From positions 62,001-126,000 of the forward strand of contig NZ_BMFG01000004.1 of assembly GCF_014638005.1 (NCBI RefSeq): a stretch of DNA of 64,000 nucleotides, read 5' to 3'. Source of the stretch: Flavobacterium orientale. Its GTDB lineage: Bacteria; Bacteroidota; Bacteroidia; Flavobacteriales; Flavobacteriaceae. The notes beneath the pieces were generated by a model. It was not told the origin of the DNA. It searched no databases and worked only from the letters and a program-made list of their open reading frames with translations. Positions within the stretch are counted from its first letter, which is position 1. Every line of letters begins with the position of its first letter. A program made the position numbers and the translations under genes. Below, piece after piece: positions 9,944-17,696 of the stretch.

Positions 9944-10020
9944 GCCACTAATTAACACTAATTTCACGAATTAATTTGATTGTATTTTTTTAATTAGTGG
10001 GAATTCGTGTAATTCGTGGC
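9944..10020. repeat. Imperfect inverted repeat built from CAC(T/G)AATT units
   Basis: The left arm (9945-9974) reads CCACTAATTAACACTAATTT then CACGAATTAA. The right arm (9990-10019), read on the other strand, is CCACGAATTACACGAATTCC then CACTAATTAA. Each arm holds three CAC(T/G)AATT units. It lies between the ATP-grasp gene and the next ORF and could fold into a long hairpin. Confidence 0.7.
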
Positions 10021-10030
10021 AACTGACAAA

Positions 10031-10573
10031 ATGAAAAAATATAACTCTAAAAACTTTCACAAATACACTTTTTGCCTTTGGAAAGAAGTTTCTCAAACGG
10101 ATTTTGAATTACAAAAATCGCATTTCAAAAGTAAATCGGGTAGCGAATATTATTTCACTGACGAGGGTGTTTTCCGAATTTCCAATCATTGGGGTAGGGT
10201 AGCCAATTGCCGATGGCGGTTAGTTCCTTTAACTGATTATAAAAACCAATATACCAAAGTAGGTTTTGCACGTTGGAATGATTTTTTGCCTAATGATGAA
10301 AATGCAAAGTTATTCTTTATCCAAGTGGATTGGGAGCAAAAAACAGCTGATTTTTTTCATAAAGACTTATCGTTTTACGACGGAAAAGCAGTTTTAAGAA
10401 ATGCTGCTGAAACTGCAAAAGTGATGAAAACTATCAAACAAGTTTTGAATGAAGAAAATTGGGCGAAACATTTGGAGTATGAGGATTTGGATGTGATTCG
10501 GAAAGAAATCGTTGAAAGTATGGTTACTACAGATTTAAGTTTTTTGCAAATAAGAAAAAAAATAATGGAGTAA
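10031..10573 (+). CDS. Conserved hypothetical protein, unknown function
   Basis: Not recognised. 180 residues, no signal peptide or membrane segment, rich in aromatic and charged residues (YTFCLWKEVSQTDFELQKSHF, GVFRISNHWGRVANCRWRL, GFARWNDFLPNDENAKLFFIQVDW). The compact mixed strand/helix pattern with conserved-looking Trp residues suggests a real globular protein. A GTG at 10016 could add five residues, but it lies inside the inverted repeat at 9944-10020, so ATG at 10031 is preferred. It sits 3' of the ATP-grasp gene on the same strand; a link to that cluster is possible but not shown. Confidence 0.6.
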   Translation: MKKYNSKNFHKYTFCLWKEVSQTDFELQKSHFKSKSGSEYYFTDEGVFRISNHWGRVANCRWRLVPLTDYKNQYTKVGFARWNDFLPNDENAKLFFIQVDWEQKTADFFHKDLSFYDGKAVLRNAAETAKVMKTIKQVLNEENWAKHLEYEDLDVIRKEIVESMVTTDLSFLQIRKKIME

Positions 10574-10598
10574 AAACGAATTGAATTAATTTTTTAAT

Positions 10599-11099
10599 AT
10601 GCTTCCCTATACTTGTTCAAAGCAATATGAGATTGATAAAAATAAGGTCATTTTAAGAGTAAAAAGATCTCCTTTTTTTGTACGGTTTTCATTATATAGC
10701 ATAACATTTTTATTATTTTTTTTACCAATTTCTAGTGTTATATATTCAATACAAAATGGAGGAGAATTAAAATTTTTAATGATTGTAATGATTGGTTTTT
10801 TCGGTTTAATTTGTTTTTATATGTTACGAGTTTCTCTTTGGAATACGTATGGCATTGAAGTTTTACATTTTGATAAAGATAAAATCACATATAGTGCCGA
10901 TTACGGATGGTTTAAAGACGGAACAAAAGATTACGAAATAAAGGCACCGGAACTAGAAATAAAACAAATTGGATATGAAAATGATTCAAAAGGAGTTTTG
11001 TTGATCTTTGATTCTAAGAATTATATTGAAACAGTAACTCAAATTCCTATTAAAGAATTAGAATCTTTAATTTTAGAGATTCAACATATAATCAAATAA
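10599..11099 (+). CDS. Hypothetical membrane protein, two transmembrane helices
   Basis: Not recognised. 166 residues: a short N-terminal strand region, two transmembrane helices (about residues 28-50, FVRFSLYSITFLLFFLPISSVIY, and 57-78, FLMIVMIGFFGLICFYML), then a soluble C-terminal domain of about 85 residues with beta-strand character (EVLHFDKDKITYSADYGWF, KGVLLIFDSKNYIETVTQIP). This strand-hairpin-strand layout resembles membrane PH-like proteins, but I cannot assign a family. It starts 25 bases after the previous ORF and ends 26 bases before the convergent ATP-grasp-like gene; no terminator is visible between them. Confidence 0.55.
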   Translation: MLPYTCSKQYEIDKNKVILRVKRSPFFVRFSLYSITFLLFFLPISSVIYSIQNGGELKFLMIVMIGFFGLICFYMLRVSLWNTYGIEVLHFDKDKITYSADYGWFKDGTKDYEIKAPELEIKQIGYENDSKGVLLIFDSKNYIETVTQIPIKELESLILEIQHIIK

Positions 11100-11125
11100 T
11101 CCTTCAATTTAAAACTCGAAATATC

Positions 11126-12319
11126 TTATTGTTTTTCAAACATCCCAACAGTTCCGCCAACCCAATCTTTGTCTTTGTTGAATTTTACACCAATCATTTC
11201 ACCACGACTTAATCGAACTAAATTGGTAACCGGAATAGGAGCGGCAGCATCTTTTGGCCAAACACACAAAATGCGGACTTCTGCTTTTACTTTACCATCA
11301 GGTGATTGAATAATAGGCAGGTAGTTTACTTTTTTCTGTAAAATATATAAGTCCTTTTCTTTTACGGCTTCAATATCTTCGGGTTTGACATGAAATACAA
11401 CACCACTCCCTGAAAAGGAAAATAAAGGCTTGAGCACATAATTCTCTAAATCGGATGGGATTTCTTTTAATTCACTAAGCAATGTAGTTTCAATAAAATA
11501 CTTCCCTTTGAGATAAGGCAAAATAAACTTACTGATACGGAAAAACCAATTGGGATGTCCAGCCCATTCTACATCCAAATCATCAGAAAAATCAAAGTTG
11601 AGTTGCAAATCAGTTCGCAAATCTAATTCGTCAAATATGACACGATTGTAAATGCGTTTCACTTCAATTTCAACTCCATCAGCATTGGTGTAAAATAGCT
11701 TTTTACCTTTCTGAATGAGTTCTGTTACACAAACAATCGGAATTCCAATGTCACGTTTGCAGTAATAAAAATCAATCTTTGTATTTTGCTTTTCAGGTTC
11801 AATTTCTAAAAGGATGACATTTTCTTTTGGGTACTCATCACAAATCACTTCTTCAATTAACTTCAAATAGGAATCGTGATTTAATCCGTTAAGATAGGGA
11901 GTCAGTTCAGAAAGAAAAGGGTAGTGGTTCGTAAATTTTTGAGCCAAATTATTTTGAAAATTGAACAACGAAGGAAAACCTTGTACTTCAATTAGCTTTG
12001 GAATCAATTGATTGTTTTCTTCACAAATACCAAAATCAATAGCTAAAAAAGAAGTGTGATTGTCTTCGTTAGGCACTTTTCTATTTAACTCTAAAGCTAT
12101 GTTTGTTAATTCTTTAAAACCTTCTTTCTGAATAAAAACTATAACTTCATTACAACCTTCAAGTAACTGAGATTTTAATTCATTAGAAATAAAAAACGGA
12201 GTTTCCCCAATACGAAATGTAGGTTTGTAATCAAACTCATTAGTTATTGAATCGATAAGTTGGTTATATTTTTCAACAGAGAATTGTTCGTTAAAAAGCT
12301 TTCTATATTTAGTATTCAT
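11126..12319 (-). CDS. ATP-grasp-like protein
   Basis: 397-residue protein whose C-terminal half has ATP-grasp-like features: YVLKPLFSFSGSGVVF (a lysine and a glycine-rich flexible loop), YILQKKVNYLPI, and a closing strand VKAEVRILCVW. The N-terminal half (FLAIDFGICEENNQLIPKLIEVQGFPSLF) has an E-x-Q-G-F-P motif seen in glutathionylspermidine synthase-like or permuted ATP-grasp proteins. The exact reaction is unknown. An upstream GTG (12346) lies inside the terminator hairpin at 12339-12367, so ATG at 12319 is used. It is the last gene of the leftward group with the amidotransferase, YbdK ligase and second ATP-grasp. Confidence 0.65.
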   Translation of the reverse strand: MNTKYRKLFNEQFSVEKYNQLIDSITNEFDYKPTFRIGETPFFISNELKSQLLEGCNEVIVFIQKEGFKELTNIALELNRKVPNEDNHTSFLAIDFGICEENNQLIPKLIEVQGFPSLFNFQNNLAQKFTNHYPFLSELTPYLNGLNHDSYLKLIEEVICDEYPKENVILLEIEPEKQNTKIDFYYCKRDIGIPIVCVTELIQKGKKLFYTNADGVEIEVKRIYNRVIFDELDLRTDLQLNFDFSDDLDVEWAGHPNWFFRISKFILPYLKGKYFIETTLLSELKEIPSDLENYVLKPLFSFSGSGVVFHVKPEDIEAVKEKDLYILQKKVNYLPIIQSPDGKVKAEVRILCVWPKDAAAPIPVTNLVRLSRGEMIGVKFNKDKDWVGGTVGMFEKQ

Positions 12320-12338
12320 GTTAAAAAATCGTTTTAAA

Positions 12339-12367
12339 AAAGGCACAAAAGAAAAACTTGTGTGCCT
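12339..12367 (-). terminator. Terminator or attenuator after the amidotransferase gene
   Basis: AAAGGCACAA pairs with TTGTGCCTTT around a 9-base loop. On the minus strand the stem is followed by a T run, so it acts on transcripts leaving the amidotransferase gene, just before the ATP-grasp-like gene. Confidence 0.7.
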
Positions 12368-12391
12368 TTACAATTGAAATAAATTGAGATT

Positions 12392-13219
12392 TCAGTTAGA
12401 GAGTATTCTTTTGTGTTTCATCAAATCGTTTATGGCTATGCGTAAAAAATTTGGAATAATAGTTTCGTTGGTTTTATAAATTTTATCTTCTTCAACCAAA
12501 TTTTCAAGCATTCTTAAAAACTTCATTCGTCCTTTCATTTCAATAATTTTTTCTCTGAAAGTTCTATTTTTCATATGAGCTAAGAAACTTATAGGATCTG
12601 CTTCGGGATGAAATTGAACACCAACAAATTCTTTCGAAAAACGAATTCCCATAATGGCTCGTTCGTATTGCACATGATCTCTAATTTTTTCTAAGGCAAT
12701 AATCTGAGCTCCCATTTTTTTGAAAATTTTTAAATGCGGTTGCACAACTTGAAAATCACGACTATCAATTGTATAAAATGGATTTTCGAGACCTTCAAAT
12801 AAAGTATCATTCAAACCTTCATTAACTTTATGGGTTGTCATTATTCCGAACGAAGTATCTTTTCGCTTATTAATTTCAGCTAAACCGAAGTGTTTACAAG
12901 CCATTTGAAAGGAATGGCAAATAAACAACACGTGTTTTTTCATTTCATTTTCCTTGTTCCAATTCCAAAGACTATCAATCAATTCAAAATATTTTTTATC
13001 CCAAATTCCGTTACCTTCCAACGGATTTCCGGGTCCGCCACTTGAAATGTAAATGTCAAACTTGTTTATATCCGGAATTTCATTTTTGCCTCTAACATCA
13101 AAAACCTGAAAGGAAACCATTTGGTTGAAACGATTTATGATATCAAAAATGCATCGCATTCCTTGATTTGCCTCTCCGTCATACATATCTAATACGGCAA
13201 TTCTGATTTGTCTATCCAT
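12392..13219 (-). CDS. Class I glutamine amidotransferase-like protein
   Basis: GATase1-type domain of 275 residues, normally hydrolysing glutamine (or a gamma-glutamyl bond) to supply ammonia. ISSGGPGNP (residues 59-66) is the oxyanion-region motif, Cys101 lies in FICHSFQMA and His204/Glu206 in GVQFHPEAD, so the triad is complete. The elbow reads C-H-S-F-Q rather than the usual C-x-G-x-Q, an unusual variant that may mean a gamma-glutamyl hydrolase-type substrate. About 60 extra C-terminal helical residues follow the domain. A -7 box lies upstream. Context: YbdK ligase upstream, ATP-grasp-like protein downstream. Confidence 0.8.
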   Translation of the reverse strand: MDRQIRIAVLDMYDGEANQGMRCIFDIINRFNQMVSFQVFDVRGKNEIPDINKFDIYISSGGPGNPLEGNGIWDKKYFELIDSLWNWNKENEMKKHVLFICHSFQMACKHFGLAEINKRKDTSFGIMTTHKVNEGLNDTLFEGLENPFYTIDSRDFQVVQPHLKIFKKMGAQIIALEKIRDHVQYERAIMGIRFSKEFVGVQFHPEADPISFLAHMKNRTFREKIIEMKGRMKFLRMLENLVEEDKIYKTNETIIPNFLRIAINDLMKHKRILSN

Positions 13220-13239
13220 TTGATTTTGATTTAATAAAG

Positions 13240-13247
13240 CAAATATA
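13240..13247 (-). promoter_or_regulatory. -7 box for the amidotransferase gene
   Basis: TATATTTG on the minus strand, 20 bases before the start codon; fits TAnnTTTG. It suggests the amidotransferase can be transcribed separately from the YbdK gene. Confidence 0.45.
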
Positions 13248-13318
13248 CCTATTTTTTAAAAGAAGCTATTTAGCTTTAACTTGGGTTTATTACTAAATCT
13301 ATTAACATTTTTCACATT

Positions 13319-14431
13319 TTAATCAATCCCTTTAGTAAATTGAGCTGTAATGAAATCTACTACTTTGGTTAAATCTTGAGTTTCTTCAAAAATAGCTAAT
13401 TGTTTTGCTGCTCCTGTTCCTTCTCTAAGGATAGTATGCACATAATTAATTTCTTCACGACTACCCAATTCGTCAACTACATCTTCAATAAACTCGAGAA
13501 GTTCCAGAATGAGTTCTTTGGTTGGCACCTCTTTTTGTAAACCAAAATCAATCATATTACCCTGAACACCATAACGTGCAGCTCTGAACTTATTTTCTTT
13601 TATCAAAGCCAATCTGTAAATATTAAAACTTGTGTTAGCTTGTGTCAATTTATACAATTTAGCCACAACAGCTTGAATGATGGCGACAATACAAATGGTT
13701 TCATCAACTGTTAAACTCATGTCGCAAATACGAAATTCAATAGTGTTATAGAACGGATGCAGACGTAAATCCCACCATATTTTCTTAGGATTGTCAATGC
13801 AATTTGTTTTAACCAATGTTTCCAAGAAATTATCATAAGATTGGACCGAATCAAAATATTCAGGCAAACCCGTTCTTGGAAACTTGTCAAATACTTTTGT
13901 TCGAAACGATTTGTAACCGGTGTTTCGTCCTTCCCAAAATGGGGAATTGGTAGATAAAGCAAATATATGCGGGAGGAAATAGCATGCTTGGTTCATCAAT
14001 TGCAAGCCAATTTCGCGACTTTCAATACCAACATGGCAATGCATTCCAAAAATCAAATTGGAACGAGCAGCGTCTTGTAATTCATTCACAATAGTATGAT
14101 AACGCGGATCGTCAGTGATAGGTTGATCTTGCCATTTTGAAAAAGGGTGTGTTCCGGCAGCACCAACTACTAAACCTTGCTTTGCGGCTAGTTCAACAAT
14201 TTTTTTTCGCAGAAATGTAATTTCTTCGCGAGCTTCTTTGACATTTTTACAAATATTGGTACCAACTTCCACCACTGATTGGTGCATTTCGGCCTTAACT
14301 TGTTCTTGCAAAATTATTTTGGCTCCATCCACAATTTTAGACATGTGGGAACGTAAATCTCTGGTTTCAGGATCAATAATTAAATATTCCTCTTCAACAC
14401 CTAGTGTGAAAACAGGCAGTTCTTTCTTCAT
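13319..14431 (-). CDS. ybdK: Carboxylate-amine ligase, YbdK/GCS2 family
   Basis: Glutamate-cysteine ligase-like enzyme of the glutamine synthetase fold (COG2170/YbdK). It is expected to join a carboxylate to an amine with ATP; E. coli YbdK has weak gamma-glutamylcysteine ligase activity, and the native product of most members is unknown. Signatures: TLGVEEEYLIIDPET (residues 9-23, with metal-binding Glu13-15), GMHCHVGIE (about 128-136), WWDLRLHPFYNTIEFRICD. 370 residues is normal. It sits 17 bases downstream of an ATP-grasp gene, so both ligases are probably co-expressed. Confidence 0.9.
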   Translation of the reverse strand: MKKELPVFTLGVEEEYLIIDPETRDLRSHMSKIVDGAKIILQEQVKAEMHQSVVEVGTNICKNVKEAREEITFLRKKIVELAAKQGLVVGAAGTHPFSKWQDQPITDDPRYHTIVNELQDAARSNLIFGMHCHVGIESREIGLQLMNQACYFLPHIFALSTNSPFWEGRNTGYKSFRTKVFDKFPRTGLPEYFDSVQSYDNFLETLVKTNCIDNPKKIWWDLRLHPFYNTIEFRICDMSLTVDETICIVAIIQAVVAKLYKLTQANTSFNIYRLALIKENKFRAARYGVQGNMIDFGLQKEVPTKELILELLEFIEDVVDELGSREEINYVHTILREGTGAAKQLAIFEETQDLTKVVDFITAQFTKGID

Positions 14432-14448
14432 AATTTAATTTTTACTTC

Positions 14449-15408
14449 TTATTTGAATCTTGGAGCTTGATTAACAGAACCGTTCATAAAAGTTCCCCAA
14501 GTTAAATTCATTTGTCCGTCTTTGTGTTTCTTAGCATATTCAATGGCCATTTTTGCTGCTTCTTCTACAACCCATTCAAAATTTTCTTTACCAACCGAAG
14601 TTAATTCAGCATCGGGAGCCGGATTTCCAAAATCGATGGCATATGGAATTCCGTCACGAACTGCAAATTCAACTGTATTGAAATCATATCCTAAACCTTT
14701 GCAAAGACGTAAGGTATAATCTTTAACTGTAGCTAATAATTTTTTGTCAGCAGGAGGTCCGTCAACAACATAACGCAAATGATGTGGGTTTCTTGGTTCG
14801 TAAGGCATGATTCTAACTGCTTTTCCACCTAAACAATATACACGAAAATAAAGGTCAAAAACAATTTCTTCTTGTAACAACATTACCAATTGTCCAGTTT
14901 CACGGTGTACTTCCCAAAATTCATCTCTGTTTTCCAATCGATACACATTTTTCCAACCACCACCGGCATATGGCTTCATGTAGGCCGGAAAACCAATATA
15001 ATTGAACATTTCTTCCCAATCTAAAGGGTATTTCAAATTACGGAATGACTTACTGGTTGTGTCAGTAGGGTGTTCGGCAGAAGGAAGAAGAACGGTGTTT
15101 GGTAATGGAACGCCCAATACATCGGCTAAACAATTGTTGAAAAACTTATCATCAGCACTCCACCAAAAAGGGTTATTGATTACTGCAGTTCCCGTAAGAG
15201 CTGCATTTTTTAAATAGGCTCTATAAAAGGGTACATCTTGTGAAATACGATCAATGATTACGGCATAATCTGATGCTTTATTTTGAACTACCTTGTCAAT
15301 AGATACGGCTTCTGCAATAATCCCTTTTTCATTTTTTGAGTTAACACGATCTATAAAAGCTTGTGGAAAGGTGTCTTCCATTCCGAATAAAATTCCAATT
15401 TTTTTCAT
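14449..15408 (-). CDS. ATP-grasp ligase (RimK/D-Ala-D-Ala ligase type)
   Basis: Compact ATP-grasp protein of 319 residues. Residues about 95-290 form the ATP-grasp core: NCLADVLGVPLPNTVLLP, the lysine strand FPAYMKPYAGGGWKNVY, the hinge LVMLLQEEI, and the metal-binding end DFNTVEFAVRDGIPYAIDFGNPAPDAELT with Glu, Asp and Asn in the expected places. The N-terminal domain (MKKIGILFGMEDTFPQAF) looks Rossmann-like. It lies between an esterase and the YbdK ligase on the same strand with short gaps, so it is probably part of one operon. Substrate unknown. Confidence 0.8.
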   Translation of the reverse strand: MKKIGILFGMEDTFPQAFIDRVNSKNEKGIIAEAVSIDKVVQNKASDYAVIIDRISQDVPFYRAYLKNAALTGTAVINNPFWWSADDKFFNNCLADVLGVPLPNTVLLPSAEHPTDTTSKSFRNLKYPLDWEEMFNYIGFPAYMKPYAGGGWKNVYRLENRDEFWEVHRETGQLVMLLQEEIVFDLYFRVYCLGGKAVRIMPYEPRNPHHLRYVVDGPPADKKLLATVKDYTLRLCKGLGYDFNTVEFAVRDGIPYAIDFGNPAPDAELTSVGKENFEWVVEEAAKMAIEYAKKHKDGQMNLTWGTFMNGSVNQAPRFK

Positions 15409-15450
15409 ATACTTTTTATTTAGTTGTACTTTTTTTGAACTTTTTTGATT

Positions 15451-16164
15451 TTAATTAAATTTAATTCGTGATAAATAATGGGGAAACATTTCTCTCCAAA
15501 CCGGCCAATCATGTTCGCGGTTTTGTCTGATATCAAGCCAATGTGGCACATCTCTATGGGCAAGAATTCTACTTAATCGCAAATTGGCATCCAAACAAAT
15601 ATCCCAATTTGAAGTACCTAATACAATATCCATTCGCCATAACTCAGGATCGTTTAAACCGTGTATAAAATCTTCGGGGCTATTGTAAAACACATTTTCA
15701 TCGTGATGACCATCCATAAAACTTTTGATGCTAAAAGCACCACTCATGGCAAACATATGACTTACATAGCCAGGATGTCTGAAAGCAAAGTTTGCGGCAT
15801 GATATGCACCAAAACTGCAGCCTGCAACGGCAACTTTTCCAACTGAGGTATTGTTTCGCACACGTTCTACAATTTCATGACAAATCATTTTGTCATACCA
15901 TACATGGTTTTGAATACGATGAACCGGATGAATGTTTTTATTGTAAAAACTATCTTTATCGATACTACCCGGGCAAAAAATTTGAATTAATCCTTGTTCG
16001 ATATACCATTGAGCTGATTTAATTAGTCCTTGATCTCGATTTTCATGATAACTTCCCATTGAAGTAGGAAAAACAATTACCGGATATCCGGCGTGACCAA
16101 AAACCAACATTTCAATTTCTCTATTTAAGTTGGGCGAGTACCATTTAAAATATTCTTCTTTCAT
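15451..16164 (-). CDS. Esterase D-family alpha/beta hydrolase
   Basis: Single-domain alpha/beta hydrolase of the PF00756 type, 237 residues. The elbow VAGCSFGAYHA gives nucleophile Ser117; REHDWPVW near the C-terminus supplies the likely histidine. FPTSMGSYHENRDQG forms the oxyanion region. The open frame extends upstream to 16251, but the ATG at 16164 (MKEEYFKWYSPNLNREIEML) starts where the fold starts. It is the first gene of the leftward group, 42 bases ahead of the ATP-grasp gene. Its pairing with ATP-grasp and YbdK ligases suggests hydrolysis or transfer of an ester intermediate; that is inference. Confidence 0.8.
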   Translation of the reverse strand: MKEEYFKWYSPNLNREIEMLVFGHAGYPVIVFPTSMGSYHENRDQGLIKSAQWYIEQGLIQIFCPGSIDKDSFYNKNIHPVHRIQNHVWYDKMICHEIVERVRNNTSVGKVAVAGCSFGAYHAANFAFRHPGYVSHMFAMSGAFSIKSFMDGHHDENVFYNSPEDFIHGLNDPELWRMDIVLGTSNWDICLDANLRLSRILAHRDVPHWLDIRQNREHDWPVWREMFPHYLSRIKFN

Positions 16165-16450
16165 ACTTATACTTTTAACAATAATACAGAAAATTGTACA
16201 AAAAAACTCGTAAAACCTAAACTTTTGAAAATTATTATGATAAATAAACAATACTACTTATATGACTAAAAATATCTTAAAAAACTAGTTATAATTGGGT
16301 ACTCATTTTAAGTTTTTTCAATAAATTGTGTTAATAAGAAACAGACAAACAGCACTTATGTACTTATTTTAGTAAAAAAATCAGTTTAAAACGCCAATAA
16401 ATATCGGAGAATTGGAATTATTTAATAAATTTATACTTAAAATATAGAAT

Positions 16451-17221
16451 ATGAGAACTACAATTTTAACACTATTTTTAATAGGAATGGTAGTATCCTG
16501 CAAAACCAATTCAAATTTGAAACCATTACCTGAGGAGACGATAGAAATTCCGACTAAAATAACGTTGAGTTATTTTAAAGCCATTGGAACAGAACCGTTT
16601 TGGAGTTTGGAACTATCTGAAGCTTTGATAAAATTTACGGCAGTTGACGAAAGTATGAATTTTAACGCACCACATGTTGAACCAATTCTGGCTATGGATG
16701 CTAATGTAAAAATGTATCGTGCTGCAACAGAAAGCGGAACTATTGAAATTACGATACGTAAAGCCACATGTTCCGATTCGATGTCTGATACAGTTTATTC
16801 GTATGCTGTAGAAGTTCGATTAAAAAAAGGGGTTGCTTCGGACTATACTACTCTTACTGGTTGTGGAAATTATATTGTAGATTACAGATTGCATGATATT
16901 TGGGTCTTGGAAGAATTAGAAGGAAAAAATCTTTCTAAAGATTACTTTTTAGATGATTTTCCGTTCTTAGAAATCAACAGCAAGGAAATGAATTTTTCAG
17001 GTTTTGGCGGGTGCAATCGAATCAGAGGAAATTTATTTCAAGAACGAAAAGTAGTACGATTTATGGATATAGCAAGTTCAAAAATGATGTGTGACCCCAA
17101 GAATAAAGAAGATATGTTTTTAAAAGCATTAACAGCTGCAACTACTTATGAAATAAAAAATAATAGACTATATCTTTCCAATCCGGATGGAATGAAAATT
17201 ATTATGAAAAAAGTGGACTAA
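16451..17221 (+). CDS. META-domain lipoprotein
   Basis: Predicted lipoprotein of 256 residues. LFLIGMVVSC is a signal peptide with lipobox and Cys17 as the lipid anchor. The middle part has FKAIGTEPFWSLELSEALIKF and YSYAVEVRLKKG...YTTLTGCGNYI, a domain often found in COG3650-type proteins, and the C-terminus is a META/HslJ domain (HDIWVLEELEGKNL, FSGFGGCNRIRGNLF, SSKMMCDPKNKEDMFLKAL, YEIKNNRLYLSN). HslJ-type proteins are linked to heat or stress tolerance of the envelope; the direct role is unknown. The stop is only two bases from the stop of the convergent gene. Confidence 0.8.
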   Translation: MRTTILTLFLIGMVVSCKTNSNLKPLPEETIEIPTKITLSYFKAIGTEPFWSLELSEALIKFTAVDESMNFNAPHVEPILAMDANVKMYRAATESGTIEITIRKATCSDSMSDTVYSYAVEVRLKKGVASDYTTLTGCGNYIVDYRLHDIWVLEELEGKNLSKDYFLDDFPFLEINSKEMNFSGFGGCNRIRGNLFQERKVVRFMDIASSKMMCDPKNKEDMFLKALTAATTYEIKNNRLYLSNPDGMKIIMKKVD

Positions 17222-17223
17222 AT

Positions 17224-17619
17224 TTATTCCAATTCAAAAAGCTGCACTTGACTTTTGAGTCGTTCAATCACTAAATTCATCATTCGTTTGTTTAGATTGG
17301 ATGAATTTTGAATGTATTCAATATATTCATTAACCGTAAACAAACCAATGACAATTCCTTTTAATGAGTTTCTGAATTTGATATCTTTTTGAATGGCATT
17401 TTCTATAAACTGCAATTTTTTCTCAATAGAGTAGGAGTAGAAATCCGTTTTATGTTTTGAAATATAATTTTTAAAGACCTCTATTAACAAGTCGGTTTGC
17501 AATTTTAAGACAGGTCTGATGGTACTGTTTTGAAAACGTTCTTCAGAAGATGATTGTTCTGTAACGATTCCCAGCGTTTCACCACGATTTTCGGATATGT
17601 AAAAGTCTCTTGCTGTCAT
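17224..17619 (-). CDS. Conserved hypothetical protein (131 aa), unknown function
   Basis: Not assigned. A short, mostly helical soluble protein: MTARDFYISENRGETLGIVTEQSS at the N-terminus, then RPVLKLQTDLLIEVFKNYI, EKKLQFIENAIQKDIKFRNSLKGIVIGLF and NKRMMNLVIERLKSQVQLFELE. Similar flavobacterial proteins are sometimes labelled glyoxalase, but I see no metal-binding or VOC motif here, so I do not use that name. It ends two bases from the stop of the convergent META lipoprotein gene and lies just downstream of the OmpA gene terminator, so it needs its own promoter. Confidence 0.6.
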   Translation of the reverse strand: MTARDFYISENRGETLGIVTEQSSSEERFQNSTIRPVLKLQTDLLIEVFKNYISKHKTDFYSYSIEKKLQFIENAIQKDIKFRNSLKGIVIGLFTVNEYIEYIQNSSNLNKRMMNLVIERLKSQVQLFELE

Positions 17620-17637
17620 TTTTTCTTTTAAAATTAT

Positions 17638-17669
17638 AAAAAAACCTCTGTCAAAAAACAGAGGTTTGC
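17638..17669 (-). terminator. Terminator of the OmpA-family gene
   Basis: AAACCTCTG pairs with CAGAGGTTT around a TCAAAAAA loop; on the minus strand the stem is followed by a T run. It lies 28 bases past the stop codon at 17697. Confidence 0.85.
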
Positions 17670-17696
17670 TTATAGTTATTAAGAATTGATTGTTAA

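Noticed and set aside
10016..10030. GTG start for the 180-residue hypothetical protein
   Set aside because: Inside the inverted repeat; ATG at 10031 is normal.
17224..17619. Glyoxalase
   Set aside because: Relatives sometimes bear this label, but no VOC or metallo-hydrolase motif is visible.
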